62,945 nucleotides of DNA. Origin: Cymbomonas tetramitiformis. Its lineage: Eukaryota; Chlorophyta; Pyramimonadophyceae; Pyramimonadales; Pyramimonadaceae. Made by a program: the position numbers and the translations under genes. The stretch lies in the NCBI GenBank assembly GCA_001247695.2, contig LGRX02035357.1, positions 1 through 62,945 of the forward strand. Reading direction: 5' to 3'. How positions within the stretch are numbered: the stretch's first letter is position 1; each line of letters starts with the position of its first letter. Under the pieces are notes generated by a model. It had not been told where the DNA came from and did no database searches. It was given only the letters and a program-made list of their open reading frames with translations. Shown piece after piece: positions 45,301 through 55,394 of the stretch.

Positions 45301-46461
45301 CCTCGTGGCTCCGACGGTTCCCCACCAGACAGCTCCGCCCAGATCTGTCTCCTTCAGGCGCTTGAGAAGCGGCGCCAGAGGTATAGAGCAGTGTCAGCCC
45401 TGCTCTTGACAGCCTTCCTTGGCCTGGTCTTGACATGTCTCTACCAGAGTGTCTATGAGGAGTTCCTCGTCGAGGCTCACTTTGAGGCTGATCACCACCT
45501 GTCACCGATCTCCGCTGTCTGCAGCCCTGTGACTCAGACTCCGCTCTACGGCGCCATGCAGTATGTAGGCGACACAGCTCTGGAGATGTGTACCTGGTTT
45601 GGACTATTCTGTGCACCCCCTTCAGTCATCTTCTCCCAGGACCCCATGATACATCTGTACTCTATCACCAGTTCTGGCACTGATGGCATTGTCTGTGACT
45701 CCGGTGCAACCGGCAATATCACCGGGTCCAGACACAGGATCACTGACCTTGATACCAGCAGGACCATATCCTTCAGTACAGTCATGACTGGACCCGCTTC
45801 ACGGACTGATGGCACTGGCACACTGAGACTGATCGGCAGAGACATACTGACTGGTGACATTGATGAGTACAGCATTCCTGGCTGCCATTTCAAACACGGC
45901 GCCAAAACTCTCCTGTCAACCCGAGTTATGCTCCGGGAGGGTTTCTCATCACCTGACTTCATCAGTATGACATATACCCATCTTGACTCTGGCCGGACAT
46001 ACTCTATCATTGATGATGGCACAGACTATCTTTGGGCAGAGCCAGAGTCAGCAGATGTCAGCTTTCAGGCCTTTCAGGGCAATAAGAAGAAGCACAGATC
46101 AGGGGACCCATCCGACTGGATGTGGTCCAACAGTCAGTACAGTGCCTGGGCTACTACTCATGGGTCTCCTACGGCTACGGCCGAGCTGGGGGAACCAGCC
46201 TTTGATGTCTCTATGTTCGGCGACTCTCTCCCAGTCGGAGAGGGCAATAATCACCCTGCTCTGCAGCACTATCACAGTCAGAACAGTATATTCTCCGTCC
46301 AGTTGACTGGTTATTACTTCTATGCTAATCCGCCATTCAGTGTATCTATTCTGGACCGCCTTTTCACTAAAGGCAATGCTGACTTTCCTCTGGACCCTCA
46401 TAATAATAAATGTATATTTCTGGATAGTTCCCTATATGCCATCCCACCGGGTCTGGCATAA
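42397..46461 (+). CDS. Copia Gag-protease polyprotein with two membrane-like segments
   Basis: 1354 residues from ATG 42397 to TAA 46459-46461. Residues 1-330 are gag-like (DRLFPRDGKIALVHLVRHVV, ADYIDVFQTSLDTIESDL). A basic Gly/Lys stretch precedes a canonical CX2CX4HX4C knuckle CWTCGSKGHRAADC near residue 382. A long acidic, Ser/Pro-rich, low-complexity spacer follows. It contains two hydrophobic segments: RCAFMSFALFTCFLASASAE near residues 845-865 (ending like a signal-peptidase site) and SALLLTAFLGLVLTCLY near 998-1015. The protease has VCDSGATGNI at about residue 1100, the Copia aspartic-protease motif. The ORF is unusually long for a Copia Gag-Pro. A +1 frame shift near 46410-46460 would lead into the integrase frame. 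Confidence 0.85.
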   Translation: MSSTPYATPPVLPRRLLTHPPGARKRQLKFGALNGTPTPADAPDTSELSVCNNLAWELLRKPAEFDALLSVIKGKCVEPGESAKTWKFTSNEKNARLLLDILVEQLDSRLRLVHPKMALMFDLQNHSLEVPQKANLLLLELLQSLCAGDALRILRKADRLFPRDGKIALVHLVRHVVPDHEEFSAADFLFAGDRVDLRAGQDPADYIDVFQTSLDTIESDLGPGCTVAISEKARIALFLRRICPVFYKAVHDAYTEEKLDADSSLSLLTCFRETRAVHRNAGTKLKSPLTAAFYNDAGSHQVGSRGAHGRRGVPDRTSSRQYIPPRRSNPFKGIASGYRAGVFPRKGGKTGGKGKQKTGKGKGKGKSRVVFDRQTQQFRGECWTCGSKGHRAADCPKLMSAHAFHLDPKLLAEHARTEILAAQYQTAYEESEQALESFCLLHGTPAVVGYQEDSCSDSEGEESSHSASQEHGDSDESDDDGDWDGLSEAQQQEWDRLQQHAEAKFQKFCAQSENVSLSLGRVHFGMFRTGTEQKACDPFPTPPYLLPDIPASAPASAQHDASLDVSQHSAQSTATVVFACCRQYHSSRTQQAPHGSALVDHAPQDRADSSVVSAGLFAAQCDSLSPPVHHTHTVPALTETCSLFAGMTVVQGDGEDSDMCTAPAPTEHSSPHHTHSASLLREGSRSSAVPPPASPLSAPGKSLEQVHWERVWEEDYRSPTVCHGNLLPSKSSLGARGVAPLVTPPPPGPPDLLLSDAGSAVSVSPPASEHRVHTGGTDTATNFNSINLGGRPTEGSLSRSFLQQCPPVPAPVHESLDLASDTHMSDTQAPPPPPRRVGRGGVSIFRCAFMSFALFTCFLASASAEALSAAAPVQGVWYGLTLCQPGGEMGGGQSSTAVSQYSHSVQSVQSVWSGDGGLSDGGLPDGGTGVTSDWSATRQCSSGDGSGYSSGSDWHWQYDSGQHRHYGSPRGSDGSPPDSSAQICLLQALEKRRQRYRAVSALLLTAFLGLVLTCLYQSVYEEFLVEAHFEADHHLSPISAVCSPVTQTPLYGAMQYVGDTALEMCTWFGLFCAPPSVIFSQDPMIHLYSITSSGTDGIVCDSGATGNITGSRHRITDLDTSRTISFSTVMTGPASRTDGTGTLRLIGRDILTGDIDEYSIPGCHFKHGAKTLLSTRVMLREGFSSPDFISMTYTHLDSGRTYSIIDDGTDYLWAEPESADVSFQAFQGNKKKHRSGDPSDWMWSNSQYSAWATTHGSPTATAELGEPAFDVSMFGDSLPVGEGNNHPALQHYHSQNSIFSVQLTGYYFYANPPFSVSILDRLFTKGNADFPLDPHNNKCIFLDSSLYAIPPGLA

Positions 46462-46462
46462 G

Positions 46463-48985
46463 TGGCTACTGCCCCACGGTACTTGAGATAGTACCGAAAC
46501 GCGTTTCGGTACTATCTCAAGTACCGAAACGCCGGATTTTTTTTCGATGCCCTCCTTTGATATGTGGATGCTACCCTTTATATATTGTTGCCTCAGGGAC
46601 CCAAACTGAGTTGCCTTATGCGCCATTGGTCAATATATCACGTGTAGCGTTCCCAATGGATGCAGATTGCCACATGGGTAGTACTTTTTGATACATGGTG
46701 GTTCTCACTTGCCGTTCAAAAAGATGGCGCTCCTTTCGATTTTTTTGAAGCGGATTTGGGAACCAAACCAGCTCGGCAATGAATCAGATTGAAGATATAT
46801 GTCATATCCAATGGTACATGCGGCCATGGGCCGGTTGGCATAATGGCATTCGTTGTATATACGTGCGAATGATCCACCGCCCTACATGTATGTAACGACC
46901 TACCTAGCTATCTAGGTAATCGGCGGGCACACACATAGTACACCATCGATCATCCTTACGGATGCCCTCCAATCATATATCGCATGCTTTTCGTTACACA
47001 CCACATCCTGGACTATGAAACGCGTCCAACGCACCACGAACAATGCCCGAGGTACACATTTTAAAACGAGAGAGGCGTTAGGGCATGGCGCACATAACAT
47101 TAGTACGTGTACATAACTAGTATGCGAGCGATCGTCCCTATGGGTGACCTAGCGTCGTATATCGCTCTAGCGTGTTTCGTAATGCTATTATAGACTACGA
47201 CAAACATCAAACGTATCGGAAGCGATGTCCTAGGTGCATGTTTGAGGTTCGGAGGGTGTCAGAGCCTAGCAGACAGAGCAACATCAACACTACGCGTACA
47301 CAACTAGTATGCGAGCGAGCGTCCCTACGGGTGACCTGACATCATATATCGCTTTGACGTGTTTCACAATGATATTATAGACTACGACAAACATCAAACG
47401 CATCGGAAGTGATGCCCTAGATTCATGTTTGAGGTCCGGAGGGTACCAGAGCCTAGCAAACAGAGCATTAGTACGCATACACAACTAGTATGCGAGCGAT
47501 CGTCCGTATGGGTGACCAAGCGTCGTATATCGCTTTGATGTGTTTCATAATGATATTATAGACTACGACAACCATCAAACGCATGGGAAGCGATGTCCTA
47601 GGTGCATGTTTGAGGTTCGGGGGGCGCCAGAGCCTAGCAGACAAAGCATTAGTACGCATACATAACTAGTATGCGAGCGATCGCCCATATGGGTGACCAA
47701 GCGTCGTGTATCGTTCTGATGCGTTTCATAGTGATATTATAGACTACGACAACCATCAAACGCATGGGAAGCGATGTCCTAGGTGCATGTTTGAGGTTCG
47801 GAGGGTGCCAGAGCCTAGCAGACACATCATTAGTACGCGTACACAACTAGTATGCGAGCGATCGTCCCTATGGGTGACCTAGCGTCGTGTATCGCTTTGA
47901 TGTGTTTCGTAATGATATTATAGACTACGACGAGCATTGCACGCATCAGGAGCGATGTCCTAGGTGTATCTGTGAGGTTCGGAGGGTGCCAGGGACCGGT
48001 TGACTGTGTACTGCGGTACGTACGCATAGCGAACATTCGCATTATGTGGACATGTTCCGCATGCCGAGTGTTACATATGAACTAAATGGAGTCCTATGAT
48101 GGGTTTTTACCGTTATTTGTGAGCGCCAATCTGATTTTCAATTTTTTCATTTTTTTTTGTCGGGGGCACCCTGATTATGTCGGGAAAACGCTATGCCGTG
48201 CCAAAAAAACATACGAGAGTAATGTAGATGCCCTGTGATCTTTCAAATGTCATGTGTGACATATAATCATGATATATTACTTGATTATAGCTCAGACAAC
48301 TCTCAAAATTGAGGGAGTTACAAGCGTTTGAGTTTGGGTTCGAGTTTGCACTTGGAGGGTGTATTTTGTTTTTAAAGGAAGCCACGGTGGGGATGCGAGA
48401 ATCGTACGGCGAGGTCAAGAGGATACGAATATAGGCTGCCCACATATAGAATATTCAAGCATACATACATATCGATTTTTGGAGACCTTGAAGTGCACTA
48501 TATATTGAGATTTCAGATCATTGTGCACGATGGCATACGGCCGTTTACCAAAAAGTCAAGCGTGAAATTTGGGGGAAATTCGAATTTCCCCATGGGTGGA
48601 GCTAACACGCGTAGGTGCGGAGGCCATGCTGACCTTCTAGTGGCATAATGTGCAACAAACATTTAGATTAGGTCCCAATGAAGAAACATGCCGATGTATA
48701 AGACTTGGGATGACCGCCTACTAAGCCTAATGGGCCTCCGCGTGTTCGGTACTTGAGATAGTACCGAGCAAAACAATTAATTTTCAGGCATTGCACCCCT
48801 CGAAAGCATGGCATATTTACACATGCAAAGTGGCGGTTGTCGTTGAAACCACCATAAACAATACATCAAATGGGTCCTAAATGATTTTTCTACGATGCCA
48901 TTTAGACCATATAACCTGATAGCATGGCCTACATGATGATAAGCTTCGGTACTTGAGATAGTACCGAACCACGGGGCAGTAGCCA
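46463..48985. mobile_element. Element C: 2.5-kb inverted-repeat insertion with satellite core
   Basis: Termini TGGCTACTGCCCC (46463-46475) and its inverse (48973-48985) are flanked by TAAG on both sides (46459-46462, 48986-48989), a probable 4-bp target duplication. Inside both ends lies the motif CGGTACTTGAGATAGTACCG: at the left as two inverted copies forming a palindrome, at the right as two copies in the same orientation (about 48748 and 48945). No transposase is visible; the core is satellite. Superfamily uncertain. Confidence 0.8.
46920..48015. repeat. 181-187-bp satellite, about 6 copies
   Basis: AACTAGTATGCGAGCGA marks units at about 47115, 47302, 47483, 47664 and 47845, with a more diverged first unit upstream. 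Each unit carries an approximately 64-residue minus-strand frame (LPMRLM-V-VVYNI), but the unit length is not a multiple of three and each frame stops at the unit edge. Confidence 0.95.
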
Positions 48986-48998
48986 TAAGACCTGTACT

Positions 48999-49628
48999 AT
49001 GGAGGTATTACATATCTGGCCTACTGGTACTACGGGGTTATTCAGCTATCTTGGGAAACACACATACACCTCTACACACCCTCTCACCCCAGCTGGTTCT
49101 GACGGTGGACCTGGTCGGGTCTTCATCGATGGCACACCCTTTCCCATCTGCATCCTCTACCGAGACCGCCATACCCCGATCAGGGTCAGTCCTCCTCTTG
49201 AGCTGCACGATGCTCTCGGGCATGCTTCGATGACCCGTATCCTCCGTCTCTATGACATGCCAGGGGTAGACTTGGGCAGACCACAGTGTTCCAGAGCAGC
49301 TCTTGCTTCACTTACCACTTGCTCTCAGTGGTGTGCAGTCTGTGCTACGACGGGCCTCAAACAGAAACCAGCCCCGAGCAGAGACCGCCTCCGTACCAGT
49401 CAGCAACAGCCAGCCCGGAAATGGGCCTCAGACATGACAGGCCCCATCTCACCCATTGGCTACAATGGACACAGATACCGTATCCACTTCATTGACATCT
49501 CCACCAGATACCTATTTGTGTTCACCGTTGCCTCTAAGGCAGACTACTATGTATGTCTCCTGAGATTCATTGCTATACCAGATCCCTCTCCTACGGCATT
49601 GATGAGCTATTCCTGTCCACCTCTACAG
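48999..49628 (+). CDS. Copia integrase, N-terminal part (runs into gap)
   Basis: The frame opens at ATG 48999 and includes the GAG-pre-integrase motif (ELHDALGHASMTRILRLYD) and the integrase core start (ARKWASDMTGPISPIGYNGH, then YRIHFIDISTRYLFVF). The Asp of SDMTGP is the first catalytic acid. The Zn-finger cysteines are visible as CSQWCAVC. It is cut by the N gap at 49629. The frame is +1 relative to Gag-protease once element C and one TAAG are set aside. Confidence 0.85.
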
Positions 49629-49648
49629 NNNNNNNNNNNNNNNNNNNN

Positions 49649-50221
49649 TAATCACCCACCTATAAGAAAACCGTAAATTCCAGGTCAGCCAGCTTTTCTC
49701 ATCAACTTGGGTACCCCCCCCCTGGCCAGCGCCAGCGTCCTATGGAATCTGCTAAGAATAGTGACCGCGATCTTTTAAGCCAGCCAGCATATTCCATAGC
49801 CATCCACGTGCCATCCGTACATAGCCAGCAACATTTCTTAAAATTTTCAAAACCTAGAAAATGGACCCTGAGAGTCGTGCACAGTTGAAAGAAGTAAAGC
49901 AGGACTTAGCCTTTCTGGGTGAATGTATAATGGTGTAGTGTCGTATGAACCTAAGCATCATATTGCACTGTGCCTTGATTTTTGCAGAGTTTTATTAAAA
50001 ATCTGATAAAAATAGCATTTGCCTACACCATTTTGGTAAAATTTCCAGCCTAGATTTCTTAATATATATGAAATGTATGAAATGCCCCTTAAGATAGGCA
50101 GCCAGCACCATATTTCTTATTTCAGGGTGATTCCATAACAAAAAAAGTCCAGCCAGCTTTTCTCATCAACTTGGGTACCCCCCCGAAAGGTCGGGTTCTT
50201 TAGCATAGGAGTTCCTTATAA
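49649..50221. other. Non-coding insert within integrase, next to the gap
   Basis: Interrupts integrase and has stops in all plus frames. CAGCCAGCTTTTCTCATCAA followed by CTTGGGTACCCCCC appears twice in direct orientation (about 49685-49718 and 50150-50183). This may be an inserted element whose left end is lost in the gap, or an assembly artefact at a collapsed repeat. Confidence 0.5.
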
Positions 50222-53200
50222 CCGAGTGATTACCGCACAGTCTCGCACTCCGAGATGGTACTGAGGACTGATTGTGCACCTGAGATGGCAGATGCCAAAT
50301 GCCGAGCAGCCTATCAGCAGCATGGCATTATCCACCAGACCTCTTCTCCCACAGTCCATACGGACAATCCCTATGCGGAGAATGTCACTGGCATCCTGTC
50401 CCGTATGATCCGGTCCATCCTTACAGCTTCTGGACTCGACCTCAGCTACTGGCCGCTTGCGGCTAAGCACGGTGCCTTGTTGTGGTCCATTACACCACAC
50501 AAGGAAGTGGTGACTACTCCTATCCACACTATGACAGGACATCACTTTCAGTACCGTCGTCTCCGTGCATTTGGTGCACACTGCTATGTGGTTATGGACA
50601 GTCAGCAGAGGAACAGCAGACAGCCAGGCATCTCATCAAAACTTCAGAACAGATCATGGGCAGGCCGTATGGTTGGTATCTCTATGGGCTCTAATGCCTA
50701 CAAAATCCTAGATACCTCCGACGGCACAGTACATCTTGTGGGCAAGCCACACTGGATACCTACTTATGAGCACCTGGGCAGATCTATGTCAGCATTCCCA
50801 GACACTATGGCAGCTGACAGAGAGGTTGATGCTACCTTTATCAGGCCATCTCCCTTCTCAGAGACACTCGACTGTACCTATGCCCAGATCATCGGGATCA
50901 GCTCATACTACTGCACTTCCGACCGACAGTCTTACGGCTGTGTGCTTCTCTCTGCTCCGTCGAGGGACAATACCTGGACTGACGTGGTTCATTATGTCAA
51001 GTCCACACCCGACGGTACACACTACAGACACCTGCTGGTGTATGTCGCACACTATAGGAAGACCGTCTCGGTCAATGAGCACTATCCGATCTGGACAGTT
51101 GTCAGAGCCCGAGAGAGCCGCAGGCACCCATCATATGGCGCTGTCATCATCTCCACCGACAGAGGCAGCAGCAAACCTTATGGTGTAATATTTGAGCCTA
51201 CTCCCGAGTCTACCTATGGTTGGCATATGGACCTTCCTGCTACCCTCGTCAGCTTTCCGTCCACCCATGCCGCCGCCTTCCTTCCCTTCTCCGATGATCC
51301 CAGCAGAGATGTCCGCCCCGAGTACATTCCACAGCAGTACACCTCAGCTGACAGCTTCATCAGATCAGGACCCAGAGATTTGGTGGTGCACATGTTCAAT
51401 ATTTCTGCACCCCAGCTCAAACCAGTCCATGGTGTCAAGCAGGCACTTTCCACCCCAGAAGCAGTTCAGTGGCAGGAGGCTATGGATGCCGAAGTGGCTG
51501 GTCTGGCCGCCGACAATAAAATGGTCCCGGGACACCTTCCCTCGGGTACCAAAGGCCTGACCACTCTCTTTGTGTTTTCCAGACCCTTCAAACCAGACCC
51601 CTCAGCACCATCCGGCACACGGCAGATCTTCAAAACCAGACTGTGTGCTAATGGTAAGCAGACATACGGCTACCTTCCGTGGGAGACCACCTGTACCACA
51701 CCTCAGCTTTATGCCTTCAGACTGGCCTTCATCTTCGGCAGCATCTTCAGTCTGAAGATGAGCCACTTCGATGTCTCCCAGGCCTTTATGAATGCTAAGC
51801 TGGATGTTCCAGTATGGGTATCATTTCCGGGTGGTTACACCTATCAGGGGTTCGGTGGTGCTTTATTGCACTATGCACTGTATGGCCTTAAGGTGGCTGG
51901 TGCTTCCTGGCAGAGACTGGTTAAGATATTCATGCTCAGCTTTATGTTCGGCGATGTGACATTCAGGCAGTCCTCTCATGATGACTGCATATATTTCATC
52001 TACACTGATTTGGTTAAGGCCATGTGTGTAGTCTATGTGGATGACTTCATTCTGGTCGCCAGTACAGAGCTTGAGGATGCCTTCTGGGCAGCATTCAGAG
52101 CCAGATTTCTGGCTAAGCATCTCGGAGAGGTCACCTCAGTTCTCCAGATGCGGGTCAGGCAGGATCAGATTGGTATCTACCTTTGCCAGTCCAGACAGAT
52201 CAAGGACCTGATGGCCAACAACAACATCACAGCTCATTCCTACAGAACTCCTATGGACCCGAAGCTCATCATCAAGAAACCAGCAGATCCAGACCTGTCC
52301 CTTGTCCCCAGTTACATATCCATCCTCGGCTCACTGCTATGGCTGGCCCGTGGCTCACGACCTGACTGCTACTATCCTGTAATCTATCTGGCTCAGTTTG
52401 TATCATGCCCTTCTGAGGAGTCCATGAAGGCTCTTATCAGAATTGCGCAGTATATGGACAGCACGGCTCATTACTCTCTGGCATTCTACTATCCCGAGAC
52501 TCCGGTCAAGGTCATCACCATGTTCTGTTATTCAGATGCTGACCTGGCCAGGGACTTAGAGAATGATGCCCGGTCCTATTCTGGCTCCGTGATATTTCTG
52601 GCTGGTATGATCTTGCAGTGGCATTCAGGGAGGCAGACCATTACTGAGGTCTCCTCCACAGGGTCAGAGTATGTTGCAGCCAGTACGGCAGCCCAGCGGT
52701 TGGTATCACTGATGTTCATGCTCACTGAGATATTTGGCTCTATTACTCACCGTATTGATACCCAGCAGCCCCTTGATTCCGATCTTGACCATGCTATTCA
52801 GTACCTTGACAGAGCAGCTACAGATATTCACTTTGACATGCCTTCCCTCCAGACATCCTCAGTGCTCAGGCGTCTGCTTGAGAAACAAAACAAGCCAGCA
52901 GACGGTCTGACCTCAGTTCGCCCAAACTCTCCTACAATTCCTGATGAACTCATACAGATGAAATCACTCCCCTCAGATTCCAGAACAACCGAAACAGAGA
53001 ATATATCAGTACAGCTTCAGCTCAGCCCCGCCTGGAGTTACCTATTCCCCTGCTGCTGGATAATGATGCATGCAGATCTATTGTCGAGCATCACCTCCTC
53101 TCCGAGAAGGTGAAGCATGTGATTATCAGATTTCATGTTCTCCGAGACTTTGTCAGATTGAACTGGATTCGGTGTGCCAGAGTCCCATCAGCTCGGAACC

Positions 53201-53319
53201 TGGCAGACCCTTACACCAAACCAGTTCCTCCAGTCAAGGACATGCAGCCCTACTTCATTCAGATGTTCCAGCAATATATGGCCATGGGCAAGGCTCAGGC
53301 TGCAGTTATTCAGAAATGA
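50222..53319 (+). CDS. Copia integrase C-part, reverse transcriptase and RNase H
   Basis: After an in-frame TAA at 50219 the frame runs to 53113. The integrase's second and third catalytic acids are in VLRTDCAPE and NPYAENVTGIL. Reverse transcriptase: AEVAGLAADNKMVPGHLPSG, KTRLCANGKQ, FDVSQAFMNAKL, the active site VVYVDDFILVAS (about 52030), and SILGSLLWLARGSRPD. RNase H: YSDADLARDLENDARSYSGS, ITEVSSTGSEYVAASTAAQR. A roughly 95-residue stretch unlike Copia follows. The frame then changes near 52960-53040, so the last RNase H block (LLLDNDACRSIVEH, KHVIIRFHVLRDFV, ARNLADPYTKP) lies in another frame ending at TGA 53317-53319. Confidence 0.85.
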
Positions 53320-54023
53320 TTTACTGGTACTCAGAAAGCAGCAGCATGATCTGACTGTGAGTACCTTGTTTTCCTGTTTTCCTGTTTTGGGTTGTTTGTG
53401 TAGCTGACTGTGCTTTGCAGGTACTGGCCTATATTCAAAGTTACTTATGGCTGGTTACTTTATGTTAGTTACTGTTTCCCTAGAATCTGAATCACTGTAC
53501 TAGATAGAAAATGATATGGCACTCATTAATGCATTTGTGTATATGGATACATTGATATCCCGAGCTCACTCTATGATATTAGTTGCACTGCATTAGTCAC
53601 AGTATCACTACAGTGTCTGTTCCGACCGTGAGAGCCACCGCTGCTGTCAGTCATGATCTCTTCCTTCATTCTCCCTCTGCATTAAGTCTTTCCGGTGACG
53701 GGCGGATCTGGACCTGCTTCGGCACTTCTTATCCTAACCCTGACGAAGCACCCCGGATAGCTTGCAGCCACGGTGTGTGGACCTCCAGAGACATGACACA
53801 TCACTATTCCCCCGACAGCAGGATGGCACCAGGAACAGATTACTGACCGTGTCAGGACGTTGGGTCTACGGACCAGCTTTTCGGGGTTTTCAGCCCTGAC
53901 ACGGTGTGACTGCAGTTCCACCATTCCCATCACGTCTTTCTGGATTTTGGTTCTGGTACTGGACTAGTGGCATGTATCTTGGTTTGATTGGTTATTGGTC
54001 TGACCACCTCACTCGAGGTGGTG
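53320..54023. other. 3' untranslated region of the Copia element
   Basis: No coding signal. Just before the 3' LTR, CACCTC-ACTC-GAGGTG forms a small hairpin and the purine-rich GAGGTGGTG is the likely polypurine tract. CGTGTCAGGACGTT...CAGCCCTGACACGG near 53847-53905 forms another hairpin. Confidence 0.6.
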
Positions 54024-54355
54024 TGCTGGAGTTGACATTCAGTCCGAGCTCAGTCATCAGAGTTGTCATCACCGACCCGTCATGACCGCAGTCATCACCG
54101 ACTCGACCTGACCGCTGTCATCACCGATACGGCTCGACACCTCTGACTACTTCACTGACCTGATTGTCATCTCCTCTGATCGAGTTCGGTTGTCACATGA
54201 GACAGAGCACACTAGCTCATTTCGCATCACACTCAGCATACTAGAACTATATATATTATATCTTCTGTATGTTGAGAGAGATTCTGAGTGCGAAACCCTG
54301 AGCGTTGCAGTGCTTCCTGTTTGACCTGTATGTTTTCTGACTGGGTCTTCTCGCA
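54024..54355 (+). repeat. 3' LTR
   Basis: 332 bp, differing from the 5' LTR at two positions (CTGTTA/CTGTCA and CCTGTC/CCTGTA), which implies a recent insertion. Confidence 0.95.
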
Positions 54356-54512
54356 TCGAGAACGTCGCCGCCGCCTGCTCCAGAGCTCAAACACTAATTC
54401 AGTAGACAATTCTGTGTAGTCCTGCCCTGTTCCAATCTTGGCCGCATGAACTAGCGCCGGCAGATGCCTCTCTAACTGAACTGCAAAAGGCTCCTTAGGG
54501 TTCATGATGTAG
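54356..54512 (-). pseudogene. Gag-like N-terminal remnant of the older LTR element
   Basis: Minus-strand ATG at 54512 opens MNPKEPFAVQLERHLPALVH, then TGQDYTELSTELVFELWSRR. The frame is cut by the 12.7-kb insertion. Across the target site it would stop almost immediately (CGA-TGA), so only about 50 residues exist. It looks gag-like but is too short to classify. Confidence 0.35.
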
Positions 54513-54630
54513 GATGGCCGGCAGGCCTTTGTGACACTGGTATATGTTTCCACCTCTCTCCTTCTGGAGGAGGTGGTGTCACGGAGAGACTGACTTACCC
54601 CCACTATAAGGTGGGGGGCCTGTCTCTTGC

Positions 54631-54835
54631 TGTCCCCCTTCGGAGAGTAGTGTCACACGCAACATCAGTCTCGGTAGCTCGGAACACACAGATGCATAAA
54701 ACCCCTAAGTCTTTTATGTGATTATCTTAGTATTCCGAAAGCGAAGTGTTCACTGACTGTGCGTTCTGTGATACATATATATCTGCCTATATATATATAT
54801 ATCCCCCACCAGCCATAGAATCTCACTTCTTATCA
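54631..54835. repeat. LTR (right copy) of the older element
   Basis: Pairs with 40325-40528. Followed immediately by TACACCCTAACTATA...GTCACTTCCAACA, which resembles the sequence preceding the left LTR. Confidence 0.75.
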
Positions 54836-55394
54836 CATACACCCTAACTATACGAGGAATGACAGTCGGTGCGTCACTTCCAACAGGGTTGTTGATGTAG
54901 ATTGTGGTAGGTGGGGGCATTGGAGGGGGTGTGACCCGAGCATGGTTGCTCTGACGGAGCAGGGCGTAGCGAGCGAACCGCTTCGATTCGTGCGGCGCGC
55001 GAGTTGTCCCAACACACTAGAAGAGTGGCGAAATAATACTCTTGGGGCGGTTGGTGGGGGGCAGGGTGGGGAGGTTCGAAATGCAGGCCGGCTCTCAGGG
55101 TTCCGGTTCGGGTCTTACGCGTACGTGGTCGCAAGGCTGAAAAACACCGGACCGTCATAGAGATATCGATCCGGATGTGCTAACCTTAAACCTAAGTGTG
55201 ACACAGTAAGGCGGAAAACCCCTCGCCCGATACCTGATCACTTGAAGAGAAAGGCCTTGCTTAAGCGTTAGATTTATAAAGCGATCGAGCAGGTGAATTC
55301 AGTTGATTGCACAGTGTCCCGCCCCGGTAGGAGCACCTATAGTTTACCAGTTCCGAAACTCGTGTTCGTCTTAAGATAGTGCGCAAAACGACCG

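Larger units (their letters stand above)
41624..54355 (+). mobile_element. 12.7-kb Copia-type LTR retrotransposon, nested, recently inserted
   Basis: LTRs 41624-41955 and 54024-54355 (332 bp each) differ at two positions. They start TG and end CA, and the 5-bp target duplication TCGAG is exact (41619-41623, 54356-54360). Domain order is gag, zinc knuckle, protease, integrase, reverse transcriptase, RNase H, which defines Ty1/Copia. Despite the near-identical LTRs the coding part is interrupted: a frame change plus a 2.5-kb insertion between protease and integrase, a gap and extra sequence inside integrase, and a frame change inside RNase H. The primer-binding site after 41955 (GGTTTGGCCCCACC) does not match a common tRNA end that I can name. 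Confidence 0.92.
40325..54835. mobile_element. Older short LTR element (host of the 12.7-kb insertion)
   Basis: Direct repeats 40325-40528 and 54631-54835 (about 204 bp, TG...CA ends, TGTCCCCCTTCGGAGAG start, (TA)n stretch) flank the nested copy. They differ at many positions, so the element is older than the insertion it carries. With the 12.7-kb insertion removed it is only about 1.8 kb, like a non-autonomous LTR element. The expected 5-bp target duplication is absent; instead a roughly 50-bp sequence lies just outside each LTR. Confidence 0.6.

Noticed and set aside
47290..48042. Series of about 64-residue minus-strand ORFs resembling a gene family
   Set aside because: Each is one satellite unit; unit length is not a multiple of three and frames end at unit borders.
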